Assembly: GCA_963978895.1 (NCBI GenBank)
Contig: OZ022238.1
Coordinates: forward strand, 13,323,447-13,387,446
DNA length: 64,000 nucleotides
DNA from: Erpobdella octoculata
Lineage: Eukaryota; Annelida; Clitellata; Hirudinida; Erpobdellidae
Direction of reading: 5' to 3'
Part shown: in pieces, positions 11,112-23,958 of the stretch
Layout: each line of letters opens with the position of its first letter
How positions within the stretch are numbered: the first letter of the stretch is position 1
Position numbers and translations under genes: made by a program
Notes under the pieces: model-generated
What the model saw: the letters and a program-made list of their open reading frames with translations, nothing else
Database searches by the model: none
What the model was told of the DNA's origin: nothing

Positions 11112-11736
11112 AAGCACTAAAGGGTATCCGCCATGTGGGGTGGTGACTGGTAGTGTTACAGATCTGTCACAGCTGCTTGGTATGTACCTAATTCTACATC
11201 CTATTTGAGCACATTCATCATGTTATTGCTTTGGCTATCCATCTGGCACAGTGATAAACTTAAAGGGCTGAAATATATGCTACCATATCCATCCTTACTA
11301 ACCACGACATTATTTCAACTTAGTTTTATCAATGTTGTACTGATAAATTCTAAGTAAATTTTAGGTAGTTGATTGTTTTTGAAAATTGATTACGAAAAAA
11401 TTTCATAATGGCGCTCGTTTTTTGGTTAAACAAATCCGACTTACAATTTGTGATTTTGGCTTTTATTTTAAGTGCTGTAACATCAATTGTTTTGGATTTG
11501 CTGGTGTCAATATTTGGCAATATTTGAAACAATTGACTGAATGTTTCAGCCTGAAAAAAACTAAAATTTTGAAAATTTAGTTGAATACTGCAGCAAAAAT
11601 TATTACAAATATGAATAGGATGCGTTTTTTATAACTAAAAGTGCCTTGAGTTTGAAAAAAGTTGAAATAACAAACGCTATCATATCTGTTTGGGTTTCAT
11701 TTCATTTCAGTTTGACAATTTTTAATGTGGCGTAAA
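11109..11736. other. Spacer without recognised features
   Basis: Moderately AT-rich sequence. Two overlapping frames of about 60 codons on opposite strands (11350-11580) have no recognisable motif. No transposon ends or RNA genes are seen. Confidence 0.4.
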
Positions 11737-12475
11737 TCAGCAAACTTCTAGGCCCACAAACAGGTGTGTCTCGAGTGCCTTTCTGAACTGTTCGATTGTA
11801 GATGCGGTTGTGACCTTTGGTGGAAGACGATTCCAGATCGTTGGGCCAGCAACCGCAAAGCGTCTGTCCCCAGCAGTCTTTAGACGGGCTGCAGGGATGA
11901 GGAGTGAGGATGAGGATGACGACCTGAGTTTTCGTCGAGGCAGAACGTCACACACGCGTGTGTCGTCCGAGCGTAAATAAGGAGGAGGCGACTCGTGGAG
12001 GCACTTAAAGACCAGAAGTGCGAGTTTAAAATCTATCCTGCAGTCGACCTTCAGCCAATGCAGCTCTTGGAGGATGGGGGAGATACGGTCATGTTTTCTA
12101 GCTCACATCACCAGTCTAGCAGCTGCGTTGACAACCGACTGTAGACGGCGGGTCTGGAACTTTGGAAGTCCTGCCAAAACAGAATTGCAATAATCGAGTT
12201 TCGAGAAAACTAAAGATGTTGCTCGTGTGATGAGAGGTTTTAGAGGAAGAGATGATGCGACTGTTTTGATTTGTCGCAAAGTGGAGAAACACGCTCGGGT
12301 GACATGGCTGACATGGTCGCCCATTGACATGTCGGAATCGAAGATTGGGTCGAGGTTACGGACGTGTCAGATGTGAGGTCCAGTCGTCACCAAGATGAAT
12401 CAAGTCTTTTGGGCGTTTGTTCATCCGACGACGAGTTGAGAACCAGTTTACTTCGCTTGAGTGCAGGTTCCTTAT
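11737..12475 (-). pseudogene. CR1/L2-like LINE, 3' coding fragment
   Basis: Minus-strand frames read HVTRACFSTLRQIKTV, KLDYCNSVLAGLPKFQTRR, LQSVVNAAARLV, then RRFAVAGPTIWNRLPPKVT. This is the thumb and C-terminal region of a CR1/L2-type reverse transcriptase ORF. It differs in sequence from the fragments at 3.7-5.4 and 38.0-40.7 kb, so it represents another subfamily. It is truncated upstream and frame-broken near 12000-12100. Confidence 0.8.
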
Positions 12476-12539
12476 CCAGGGGATTTTATAAAAAAAAATT
12501 TGGAAGTTCTTTTGGAACAAATTTAATAAAGCGCGGTTT

Positions 12540-12690
12540 AAAAAGCATTGTGTTTAAAAATATCCTTGTTCAAAGAACACTGCTGAAAATGTTGAAACAT
12601 AGCAGTTCAAGTAATATTGTGGTTCAAAGAACATTGTTGTTCAAAGAACAATGTAGTTCAAAAGAACATTGTGGTCTAAAAATAGTGTAA
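12540..12690. repeat. Short tandem repeat of TTCAAAGAACATTGT units
   Basis: Four to five imperfect units of about 16-17 bases containing the near-palindrome GTTCAAAGAAC are spaced along the segment. It is a small local minisatellite with no coding meaning. Confidence 0.55.
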
Positions 12691-12699
12691 AAATTATTT

Positions 12700-12875
12700 T
12701 AAAGTTTTTTTTAAATTTTATTGAAGTACTTTACACCAGATGTTTTAAAACTAAAATTGTTATATAAAGAAAATTATAAGAACTTCCTGTCGTATTTGAT
12801 CCTTGTAACTTCTTTCATTTATCCAGGCTAGGGATTAGCGAAGTGGAGTTGTTGTTGTGAAATAAAACATTTGTG
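12700..12875 (-). repeat. Truncated LINE or SINE 3' tail
   Basis: It shares CTTTACACCAGATGTTTTAA, a GAACTTCCTGTCGT block, and the GGGATTAGCGAAGTGGAG block with 42600-42830. Its A-tail end resembles the last 35 bases of the full-length LINE at 13035. It may be a related LINE subfamily or a SINE that borrows the LINE tail. Confidence 0.55.
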
Positions 12876-13148
12876 CTTACATTAGCAAAAGTAAGACTTC
12901 TTTAGTTTCAAATCTCAGTTGAATTACGCAACACAGTTTGTAATCAAATTTTGACCAGTTTGCTTTTGAACTGAAAATTGGAATGTAGTCGTATTTTGGA
13001 CACATTAATATAATAGTAGACCACGTCACTGCCTTTTTTTTTTTTTTATTATAGTTTTTAGTCTTTTACACCATGTGTTTTAAGATGCGAAAACTAAATC
13101 AAAATGAAAAAAAAATACTTATTTACACTAAATAATTTTTCTCTATAT

Positions 13149-16100
13149 TTACAGTTCTTTAGGATTATTTTGTATCCATTTATAGATGATGTCGTGGCAT
13201 ATTTCCGAGTTCAGTATGGTTTGGAGCGTAATTGATTTTTGGATCCTTTTACAAAAGTTCCCAAGTTCCATTCCTAGTTGTGTCGTTTCTTTGCAGTGCA
13301 GCAACCAGTGCTCGATTGTTTCCTCTGTTCCGCAGGTTTCGCACAATCCTGTCTCATGAAGATTCATTCTCTTAAAATTTTGTTTCAGCCGACACTTTCC
13401 AAGTCGGAGTCGGGAAATGATGACTTCTTTTTTTCAGTTTGTTGTCTTGAATTTAATTTTATTTGAGACTTTTTTTTCGAGAGACCAGTAGTGTCGACTT
13501 TCTTGAGCAGAGTCCCATCTGGTCTGCCATTCGTTCAAAAGCTCTCTGCGTATTGTTCTTTTTATGTCAAATATCTCTGGCAAAATCTCAATCTCTATTT
13601 CGGGATGTTTGGTAGCTTTTTTGGCAAGGCAATCTGCCATTTCATTTCCACGTATGCCCACGTGGCTAGGTACCCAAATCAGGGTAATTGTTTTCCCTTC
13701 TTTTGAGAGGTTGGATGCTAGTATTAGGACTGATTCCACAAGAGCAGATTTTTGAGCATTTGCGGAATTTTTCAATGATATCATAGAGCTATATGAATCC
13801 GTAAATAGGGCTATTTTATGTGGACCGTCTGGTTGTGCCATCCACTCCAAGCCGCATTTTATAGCTGTTAGCTCAGCCGTATAAATACTAACGTCATTCG
13901 TGACTCTCTTAGCTATTTTCATATCTTTTTCCGGGATATAAATTCCCACAGCTGCTACATTGTCTATCTTAGATGCATCTGTGTATATATGTGTCGAATC
14001 TGTATATGTAGCAATCAGTTCCTTAGCTCTTTGGACAATTGACGGATCATCCTTCTTTAACCCCACCAGCCCTTCGTTAAAAAGAGGTGGAATAAGTTTC
14101 CATGGTGGAGTTAGAGAAGGAGTTAAGGGGACTGGGTTGAATTTGTCAACTATTTTGTTCAATCCCGCTGTTCTTTTGGCTGCTGGATGTTCAGCTTCTT
14201 TCACTTTTCTGTGAAAGAACCATCGCCATTTAACCCCTTCTTGTCCTCTGGGAGGTACAAAGACGTCTTTTGTCGGATGGTTTGGAATGATCTTGGTTTT
14301 AGTGGCAAGGTTTGTAATTAACATCTTTCGTCGTATATCGAGTGGAGGATCTCCGCATTCTATTTGTAGAGCGGCCAAACTGGTTCCAACCATTGCCCCG
14401 CAAGCTGTTTTTAAGGCACTATATTGGATTCTCTCGAGTCTTTGTTTTTGAGATTCTGATGCACTGTCAAATGCTTCGCAGCCAAACTCCATCACTGACC
14501 GTATGGCGCATCGGTAGAAAAGCATCAGTGTTTCTTTGCCGCATCCCCAGCTTTGTCCTGTTAGGCATCGCATGATATTTAATCTTTTTTTGCAACGATC
14601 AACGATCTTATCAATGTGTTTTTTTCAGGTTAATTTTGAGTCAAATATTATACCGAGAAATGTAGCTTCGCTCTTCCAACTGATTTTTTTGTCATCCATA
14701 CAAATAGGTAGGGAATTTTTTCGGAATTCATTGTATTTTGTAAAACAGACTGCTACCGATTTCTCGGTTGACAGTTTGAATCCCCAATTGAGGAAGAATG
14801 TTTGGATTTTGTTTAATCGAGTCTGCAAGCAGTTTTGCATAGTATGTGGGTCTTTTCCTGAAATCCATACTGCTACATCGTCCGCAAATATAGATGTCCG
14901 AATTCCATGGATTTCTTGACAAGGGATGTCGCTCATCATAACAATGAACAAAAGGGGGCTCAGGACAGAACCCTGCGGGGTACCATTTTCCAACAATACC
15001 GGGTCTGACAACGTGGATCCCACACGAACCATGGCCTCTCGATTATTCAAAAAGCTATGGATCCATTTTAAAATCTTTCCTCTGACACCAAGCTTTTCAA
15101 GCTTCAACAAAAGCCCGTCTTGCCACATTAGATCGAAGGCTTTTTCTAAGTCCAGAAAGACCGCCATTGTCCCACCCTTATTCCACATCGAGCGTTTAAT
15201 ATCGTTTTGTAGTCTAAGGATGTGATCTGTGCATCCTCTTCCTTTTCTAAAGCCTGATTGTTCACGGTTTAAGAGATTATTTTGCTCCAGGTAGAACCTT
15301 AACCGATTTGCAATAATTCTTTCAGTAATCTTACACAATGAAGATGTTAGGGAAATGGGTCGATATGAGTTGGTGTCTGCAGAATTTTTTCTCGGTTTTA
15401 GTAGCGGAACAATTATGGATTGCTTCCATAGTTTTGCTACCTCTCCTTTAGACCAAGATAAGTTTATAAGATCCAAGAGCTTATTGAGACCTATCTCGTC
15501 AATTTGTCTTAGCATCTCATAGCAGATATTGTCTGGACCTGGAGATTTGCCGTTTGCACTCTGCATCAGAGCTTCCGTAAATTTTTTAAGGAAAGTTCTG
15601 TGTTTAAATCATGTGGGTCGTTTTCGCAAGAAATGCCAGATCTGATGGTAAAGGTAATTTCTCTTTTCAGAGCCTCTTTCCTTTGAATAAATCTTAGGTC
15701 AAGATTTTTGTCTGATGAGTTTTTTGCGATGGCAGTTGCTAACGCATTCGCTTTGTCTTTGTCAGAGTAAGCGGTTTCATTTTCACTCAGTTTCAGCGCT
15801 GGAACGTTAAAACCTGCATGTGTGTGGACCATATTTTTCACCGCTTTCCACATGGTAGTCTGACTAGAGTAGTCGTAGTATACTCTTTCCGAAGTGAGTA
15901 TAAGACTTTGTTTCTTGCTTTGATTGCGTTTTCACATTCATCATTCCACCATGGTACTGGCCTAAGTCCTGATCGTCTTCAATTTTTGGTTGGTATTGAT
16001 GCTATGGCTGCTTTGTTCAGACCTTGCGTTAACATGTTTGTTGCTTCGTCAACATTTGTGAAAGTTTGGAGTTCATTTAACATTCCTGTTGAAAGCCGTT

Positions 16101-16878
16101 GGTATTTGTACCAATCGGCTTTCTCCATGTTCCATACCTTTCTGTTGTTTACCTCGTAATTGACCTTTTTATTTAGTGTGATCAAAACCGGGTAGTGGTC
16201 ACTGCCCAGATTTTCATCTAACACCTTACACAAGGCCTTTTGAGATAAAGAAGGAGAGCACATTGCTAAATCTATAGGAGTTGTTCTTCCGCTGGGAGTC
16301 AGGTGGGTACCTGATCCGGAAAAAAGGGCAACAAGGCCATACTGATCTAACAATTTCTCAATTAATTTTCTTCTATTATCTGAAGTTTCAGCACCGAAAA
16401 CAACAGAGTATGCATTGAAGTCACCTAATATAATTGAGTTGGTATAACTGAATGACTTTTCCAGTGTAGATAGCAGTGTTTGATGATTGGCATTTGGTGG
16501 AACGTATGCATTGATAATGGTGATGTTTGATCCCTTTTCAGAAGAAATGGTCACAAGTAGTGACTCATATTCGTTTTGTTCTATGGTTTGCGAGGTGTAT
16601 GAGATGCCTTCTCGGAGGAGTGTTGCGACCCCTCCTCCTTGATGGCGACCTCTATCCAGCCTGACAATATTATATCCTGATATACTGAAGTTATTGTCCT
16701 CTTTCAGCCATGTTTCCTGCAGGGCAATGATGTCGGGAACCTTCTCCATTTTTCCGATAAAAATATTTAGTTCGTTGACTCTCGCTCGAATACTTTGACT
16801 GTTCCACTGTAAAATGGTAATGTTGTTGTCCATGTTTGGTTTTTTGAACTGGTTTATACCGTTTTCTAGAGGATTCAA
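13149..16878 (-). pseudogene. LINE ORF2: endonuclease, reverse transcriptase, RNase H
   Basis: In order on the minus strand: apurinic-like endonuclease (16878-15979) with ILQWNSQSIRARVNEL, IIALQETWLKE, IILGDFNAYS and LGSDHYPV; reverse transcriptase (15566-14625) with YRPISLTSSLCKI, FLDLEKAFDLMW, GTPQGSVLSPLLF and the FADD box in SIFADDVAVW; RNase H (14573-13434) with IYTDASKI, TAELTAIKCGLEWM, LFTDSYSS and WVPSHVGIRGNEMAD; and a C-terminal zinc knuckle CETCGTEETIEHWLLHC (13367-13149). ORF2 is cut by about four frame breaks (near 15.97-15.85, 15.57, 14.6 and 13.4 kb). It would encode the target-primed reverse transcription machinery. Confidence 0.93.
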
Positions 16879-16881
16879 ATT

Positions 16882-18215
16882 TTAAGATTCGGAAACCTCC
16901 ATATCTCCAGGGTACGCCTGAAAGCCATTGTATTTAAAGATGTTATTGAACATTTTTATAATGACTTTCATTACAGCTTCCAAGGGCATTTGTGGTATGT
17001 TTTTTGTTATTTCCTGAATCTCCTCGACAAGCCCCTGTATCGTTGGCATGCTCATTGGTTCTTCACGTTTTTCTGTCTTTTTTTCATCCTTTGATGCTTT
17101 CTTCTCTTCTTCCTTGTTTTCTGCAATAGCTTGCTTTTCTTTTTTATGAGTTTGTGTGAAAGGCGTTTTCTTTTCAGAACCGCTCTTTTTTGGTGTGTCT
17201 TTGGACATTTGTTCTGGCTTTTTCTGTGCTGTATTTTTTTTGGTAAAAGGCTTTTTTGACACAACCTTTTTCAAGGCAGCGGCATAGGAAATACCTTCTT
17301 TTGCAACAGCTGAATTGACTTTCATGGAGAAAACATATTTTGGACAGGCCTTACTTCCTGTGCAATGTTCATTCTTTCCACAGCTTGCGCATACACGAGG
17401 GCGTTCTTTTTTGTCTTTTTCCTTCTCAGGACATGATTTGAAACCATGATCTTTGGTGCAAAGTGGACATTTAATTGCATTTCTGCAATCCTTTGCTTTG
17501 TGACCAAAACCGTTGCATTTGAAACAACGAAGTGGTTCTTGTACATAGGGGCGTGTACGAAAAACTAAGTAGGCGAATCTAACTCTTTCCGGTGCTTCGC
17601 CTTTGGGGTATGTAAGGATTACAGCCGTTGTTGTGCTCACTACTCCTTTTATCTTTTTCGTAATTCGATACGCAGTTGTACTCCCGGTCGATGTCTTGAT
17701 GTCTTCGGTTGTCAGTTCCAGGGGAACCCCTGTAATGACAACCTTTGAAACAGGTTCGGGTCTTGTCTTGAATACCTTAACTGGGTAGTTTTCTATTTTG
17801 GACAAAGAGAAAACATTCTCTTTTTCTTTTGCCGAAAGGACAGCACACCTAACCTTGACCCTCGGGCTTTTATTTCTACTTTTCGACCAAATAAAGTGTC
17901 AAAGAATTTTTGCACTTTAAATGGGTCGACAAGTTTTTTGGCCTCAATAATTTGAATCTGAATCATGGCTGCTTCAGACGTTTGTGGAACTTCCGTACGT
18001 GGAGATTGTTCAGCATTTCCATGAAAGCGTTTATTTGCTGGTTCACTTTGCTGCTCCGTGATTTCTCCGCTTCGAACTCTTTTTTTCTTTTTTCCCACTG
18101 TCTCCCAAACGTTTCCATCATGTTTTTGGTTTTCCAACACGACAGTATTCGTTCTTTCCTCCATCGGTTCTTCGTTCTTTGAATTGGAAGTCACTTTCTG
18201 CATAGAAATTGCCAT
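16882..18215 (-). pseudogene. LINE ORF1: zinc-knuckle nucleic acid-binding protein
   Basis: An N-terminal part (18215-17850, MAISMQKVTSNSKNEEPMEE) shifts frame near 17850-17870 into the main part (to 16882). The main part has three consecutive zinc motifs, CFKCNGFGHKAKDC, CPLCTKDHGFKSC and CASCGKNEHCTGSKAC, followed by a Lys/Glu-rich tail. The Gag-like knuckles bind the LINE RNA. ORF1 stops four bases before the ORF2 start, the usual bicistronic layout. A single frameshift separates the two parts. Confidence 0.88.
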
Positions 18216-18336
18216 TTTAAATTTCTCTTGCTTATCTGTACTTGAATATATCTAAAAATATATGTATGAAATGAGATGTGATTTGTGTCTCGATTGGATG
18301 TATCCACGTCACTGCCTGTTTAATGATTCTGTAACG

Positions 18337-18675
<339 letters not shown>

Positions 18676-18751
18676 TTAGTTTTGTTTTTCCTATTATTTA
18701 AGTTCAGCTTTTAATAATAATTGAAAAACAAAGTATATTTTTTTAAACAAA

Positions 18752-19510
18752 ATGTCTCTTAATATGAATGACGACGAAGATCCTGTGTCGAGAAAACGGC
18801 GTCTAGCTAAAGAAAGGCAACAGAGATATCGCGCAAGACAAACTCCACAATCAAAAGCAAAAATTCGAGTTTTAGATGCAGAAGCTCATCAACAACGCAC
18901 TGCACAAATGTCTGTTGAGGAATTGCAAATTTTTCATGCTTCTCATGCCGCATCACAACAACGTTATGTCTATCGACTTACTCCCCAACATCTAGAAGCT
19001 TTTCACACTTCCATTGCTGCCTCACAACGTCATCGAATTGAGCAAATGTCTCCCCATGAATTGCAGTTACATCGAGAAACCAATGCTGCCAAGGAACGCC
19101 ATCGAGTTTTGCAAATGTCTTCCAATGAATTGCAACTACATCGAGAAACCAAAGCTGCCTCGCAACGCCATCGAGTTGAACAAATGTCTCCCAATGAATT
19201 GCAGCTACATCGAGCTGTGAGATCGTGCGGGTGAGACAGTTCATAACAAAGCAATTAACTTTAACGAAACTCAATTCGATCAACATGATTGTGGTGAATT
19301 TGATGTTTTATGTACTTCATGTCGATCAAGAAAATTTGCTGCAGAGCAACCATCAGATTGACTATTCACTTCATGTTGTCGAAAAGGCAAAGTAATGTTG
19401 CCAAAACCAATTGACATTCACGGTAATACACTTGAATATTCCGATTTTCTTAAAAGCCTCATGTCAGACACGGCCAATCCAGATAGACAAAAATTTTTGA
19501 TTTGCTTATA
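18752..19510 (+). pseudogene. Helitron Rep N-terminal fragment
   Basis: Starts MSLNMNDDEDPVSRKRRLAK and contains four to five direct repeats of a unit ending in QMSPNELQLHRE (about 22 residues each), a feature of Helitron Rep N-termini that carry repeated RxRxxQMSxEE-like units. After a stop at about 19233 the relic continues in other frames to a Cys-containing segment and MLPKPIDIHGNTLEYSDFL, then jumps directly to the Helitron 3' terminus. The HUH nuclease motif and helicase are missing. Confidence 0.7.
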
Positions 19511-19621
19511 TATAAAAAATTTTTTATGGTTATCAAATGTCATTTTGTTTTTGTTGACTATTCTTATAATAACGGGCGCCGTATTTTAAAACTTCCGTCA
19601 TTTTTGACGGGCTATCTCTAG

Positions 19622-20400
19622 TTAACAATATTAGTTTTAAAAAATTATTAATTACATTTTAAATTTGTATACGTGATATCCTTTACTGGCTAAAATTTTA
19701 GCACAGTCAATAGATGGCAGTAAAAAACTAAGAAGGTGAAAAAAATAATTTAAGAATTAAAAAGATATTTGTTTAAAATTCTCTAAAAAATACAACAAAG
19801 TATGAATATAAAAGCCTGGGACGTTTTTTTGCACTCAAACGATTGCAAGGATTGCACCTCACGCTATGTTTATTATTGTTTATAATTTATTTCATACTTT
19901 TTAGAAAGTTTCACAAAAGTATGTTTTTAATTTTTTCAAATTGAAATTTTCATTCATGAATTTCTAAATTTCTCAAAAACATTAACTTTTTGCTGTTGCC
20001 GTTTTTGCCCCAACAAAATGTTTATATATATACATATATAATAATATATATATATATATTTATATATATAATATTATACTATATAATAATGAAATACTGA
20101 GTAATGCTGCCTTACATAGATACAATAAAAGTAATGCAAAATGATTATATGCTAAAATTATATATAATATAATCAAATAACTTAAAAAATTTTTACCTTA
20201 TGTAAAATAAATTTAAATTTATAAAAATTAGAAATATTTTGAATATGTCCTTTCTCTTTTCATTTGTTTTGGAGTGTATACAAACGATAAAACAATTTCT
20301 ATCGATTTCACTTAATCAATCATATGAACTTATAAACCGCCTTTTTCTTAAATTCAAAGGCGCTTGTTCTCCAATAAATTTGCTAAATAAAAATGTTCAC
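19622..20400. other. AT-rich spacer
   Basis: Low-complexity AT sequence with short TA arrays at 20027-20090. No gene or element end recognised besides the Helitron 3' end on its left. Confidence 0.5.
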
Positions 20401-21662
20401 TTAAATCGCTTTCTGCTTCATGTTTTTTGTTTGCATTTTTGGTAACTGAAACGTTAGCAACAGACTACAAATACAAAAAATTATTCAAAGGCGGGCGAAC
20501 AGTGCACAGTAGTTTTAAACTTCCTGTTCCACTTCACGAGAGCTCTGTTTCTGCAGTAAGACTAAACTTGCCAGAAGCACAAATATTTTATCAGGCTTCA
20601 CTCATCATAATTGATGAAATCACTATGCTTACTAAACATGGATTACGCTGCATCGATAAAGTTCTTTGCGATTTCATACAGAATTCAAGGCCGTTCTGAG
20701 GTAAAGTCATGGTTATTGGAGGCAATTTTAGACAAACTGCCAGTCGTCGCAAGAGGAACATGAACATATATCATAGAGTGTTGTATAAAACCTACCAATT
20801 TATGGCAACAGTTCACAAAATTGGAATTGCTAACTAACATGCAAATTGGAACTCAAAATATTCACAACGACTGGCTTCTCAATGTTGGATTTGGAAGTTT
20901 GCCTGAAATACCAGGAGTTCCTGTGAATTCTGTCGAGATTCTTCGACAAATAATTTTAGATGAGAATATTATCGAACAGATTTACGGTAGTGATTTGAGA
21001 AACATGCCCGTTAAAGAACTTTCAAAACGTGCGATTTTAGCTCCAACAAACAAGGAAACTTTAGAAATGAACAGAAAAGTAATCGTTCAGATGCCAGGTG
21101 ATTTTCATCTCTATTATAGTGCTGATAAATTAATTTCCGAGAACGCAGTCAATGAATTGAACTATCCTTCGGAATTTCTGCACAATCTAACACCATCAGG
21201 AATGCCTCCACATATCTTAGCTTTGAAGTGTGGAGTAATAATTATGCTTCTACGCAATCTCAACATTAAAAAGGACTCTGAAATGGAACTCGCCTGATCG
21301 TTCGTTCATTGCAGCATAATTTCATCACTGCTAAAATTGTTTCGGAATGTTATCGCGGTGACACAGTGTTCAATCCCAGAATTGATTTAGCTCCCAGTGA
21401 CATCAATCTTCCATTCATATTTAAGCGTCGTCAATTTCCCATCATTCCTGCTTACGAGATGACAATAAACAAATCACAAGGTCAGACCCCTGAATATGTT
21501 GGAATTTATTTAAATTAACCAGTATCTTTTCATGGCCAGCAAAATCTTGTCCTCTCAAGATCAAAAAATCCCCAGTATTTGAAAATCTTCATTAAGGATT
21601 CACATATTCAGGAAAATCTTTTGAAGAATAAGACATTCACGCAAAATATTGTCTATCGCTAA
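20400..21662 (+). pseudogene. Helitron helicase (Pif1-like) C-terminal relic
   Basis: Successive frames give FKGGRTVHSSFKLPVPL, ASLIIIDEITMLTKHGL (Walker B, DE), then KVMVIGGNFRQT, RAILAPTNKETLEMNR, LTPSGMPPHILALKCGVIIM and YEMTINKSQGQT near the end, with a final LSRSKNPQYLKIFI. These are the helicase motifs of Helitron proteins in their normal order after the segment found at 10617-10932. Stops and shifts at 20697, 20760-20820, 21296 and 21518 show that it is dead. Confidence 0.88.
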
Positions 21663-21783
21663 ATTATTCAAAAACCTTAGAAACATTTATTAAATAATTA
21701 CCAAACGTTTTCCAGATTTTTTTTCATTCAAATTGAATCCATTTATATCTAAATTTTAATTGTAATATTATAAATAAATAAAT

Positions 21784-21900
21784 TCTATAATATAGTACCC
21801 CTCGTCACTCACTCACTCACTGATTCTGTTACGCTTACGTCATTAGTCGCATAGGTAAACAATAAACAATAATAATAATAATAAATAATAATAAATTTAA
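21784..21900 (+). mobile_element. Helitron 5' terminus
   Basis: TCTATAATATAGTACCCCTC followed by CGTCACTCACTCACTCACTG and ATTCTGTTACGCTTACGTC. The same start is at 41960 (TCTATAATATAGTAGCCCTC) and, altered, at 13005. The matching 3' end could not be assigned. Confidence 0.6.
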
Positions 21901-22199
21901 AATAACAGCGATATTATTCAATTAAATTATAAAACTGATATAATTGAAATAAAAATCTGATAACTACTATATAAAAAGTTAGTTTGCATTTATCCCAATG
22001 TAAACAATAAGGTTTGGACGCCAAAATATTAAAAAACTATGGTTCATTTTATTTCTAAAATCAAAATTTTAAACTTTGCCTAATTCGACGTGTATTGATT
22101 TATAAATCAATAAAATAAAAAAGTTAAGCATTTTAATCGTATTCATTTATAATTTAATAAAATAAAAAAAGCTAAGCACTTTAATGCGTTATACAAAAA

Positions 22200-22640
22200 T
22201 GCGCTGAAATATACCACAAGGACTTTTGCAAATTTTTAATGAACAAGCAGATCCATCTGCTCATATACGTTTTAAACGTATACTTGCCAGTAAACATACA
22301 TTAGTTGAACTTTTTACTGATAACTCGACCAATAAATGGTAGGTACTCAACAGACAGTATTTGATACAAATCATGTTTCTTCATAAATATGTATTAAAAA
22401 TGAACACCTAACATGGCCAGTAATTGGTAGAAATTTAAAAACTGCAGAATTGGCAAATAAATAAACCTGCGTTACTCTATCTGTTAGAAACCTAGTTGAA
22501 TTGCTATACACCTTAAACTTTTACCAACCGAATACGATGGCACGTGTAATAAATTAATATATCAAAAAATAATTTTTGTTGACGATGAAAAAATCAATAG
22601 TTTCATGAATTCAGATAAAAACAGACATCACGAATATTCG
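22200..22640 (+). other. Decayed coding-like segment, unassigned
   Basis: A + strand reading includes IPQGLLQIFNEQADPSAHI and ILASKHTLVELFTDNSTNKW, then breaks down with many stops. I do not recognise the family. It follows a Helitron 5' end and may be transposon cargo or another element. Confidence 0.3.
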
Positions 22641-22697
22641 TAGAAAACAATCAATAAAGCTGAAAATAATTAATGAAAGATTGAAAAAAAGACAGAA

Positions 22698-23830
22698 TCA
22701 AAAGACTATTCTGAAAATGATAACAACAAATCTAGGACTCAAATTACATGGCACCACTTCCGACACAAAAAAATCTAAATTCCAGAATAGATTATGAATC
22801 GGAGTCATGCAAAAGGCTGTTGTATCGAAAGATTTTCTGCTCTGCCATTGAAGCACGAAATCTCTGAGCTTCAGCCTCCCTCGCATGTTCTGAACTGTCC
22901 ACATCGTCATTGGCATTAGTATAAGCCTTCTCAAACACTCCAAACTTGGAAAAATCTCAACATCCATGTTTCTAGATCTGTCAGTAGCACTCTCATAAAC
23001 TTCTTCAACGCGTTCTGTAGAATTTAGGATAGCAGTTTCTTTAACCGAAACTGCTGTTTCATTTGCAACAGCTTTATTCCTCCAAGTGTTCAAATTATTG
23101 TGCATTGCCCAATCTCAGGTTATTTCTCTTGAAAACTATTTTTTGGGACCCAATTTGCATTAGTTAGCCAAAACTGATAATTACTCAGCAAATCTGACCT
23201 AGCATGCCCTGGAACACATATGCATCATCAGTTTCATCATCACACGCCTTATTCGATTTACCGCTGCTAAGCTCGTTAATGCTCAAATCTTTCTTCTGAA
23301 ACAGGGACCTTTCCACCATTCTCGTCCAGACAATCATGCCGCCACAACTCCCGTCCGTCGAAACAACCCTCCGCCAAGCAATCACGACAGTCCACACTTG
23401 AGACTGTTTCCGCGCTAACCCCACTATCATTCAACATTCTTTCTACAGATCCAAAAACTTCCAAATAATCAAATAGAGTCCTACAATACTCAGCCACCGG
23501 ACCCTCCTCTGCGGCGACCCCCCCATAAAGTTAAATAGATTTTTTTTCTCTTCTTTCCATGCCCCATGTGATCCAAAAACTATTTGTTTCATGTTGTAAA
23601 ACACAGCTTGTGGACTCCGGTTCAAACCGGGTTTTGTCGCAGACCCACAGTTTTTTTTTACCAGAAGCACGATGATCCAGAACCGTGTCCACTACTGTCT
23701 CAACTAAATCTGCAATCAAACCCTCAACAGCCTTGCAATCTAGACAACACCCAAGCAGATCACTATCACAAGAGTTCCAGTTTTTACCTGTTTAGCCGTT
23801 GACAACTAGCAACAACTTTTCCCAGGTTGC
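22698..23830 (-). pseudogene. Repeat family S, copy 1: unassigned element ORF relic
   Basis: Minus-strand frames contain MIADLVETVVDTVLDHRASG, then KTRFEPESTSCVLQHETN and a Cys-rich VDCRDCLAEGCFDGRELW. The first segment matches VARMVEAVVDTVLDQRVAGE in the + strand relic at 58.1-59.2 kb, so both belong to one repeated coding family. No reverse transcriptase, integrase or DDE motif is visible in either. It may be the N-terminal (Gag-like) part of a retroelement; this is inference. Frameshifts are many. Confidence 0.5.
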
Positions 23831-23958
23831 TGTCACTCCGTCTTTGTTTTTTTTGTTTTCTGTTGTGCTTCTTTTGTGTTTTTTCCTGTATCAATTTCAT
23901 TTTCAACATTCTCCGGTTTTTCAGAACTCTTTCATCAATGTCAAGAAATCCTCTTGTA

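Larger units (their letters stand above)
13035..18303 (-). mobile_element. Full-length non-LTR retrotransposon (I/Nimb-like LINE)
   Basis: It is flanked by a 14-base target duplication CCACGTCACTGCCT at 13021-13034 and 18304-18317. The 3' end has a poly-A tail, read as a T run at 13034-13047. It carries ORF1 with three zinc knuckles and ORF2 with endonuclease, reverse transcriptase and RNase H. This order places it in the RNase H-bearing LINE group (I superfamily); the exact clade needs a tree. Both ORFs have a few frameshifts, so this copy is full-length but probably dead, or the assembly has base errors. Confidence 0.9.

Noticed and set aside
11350..11580. Two overlapping frames of about 60 codons on opposite strands
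   Set aside because: No recognisable motif, no splice partners, ordinary AT-rich composition.
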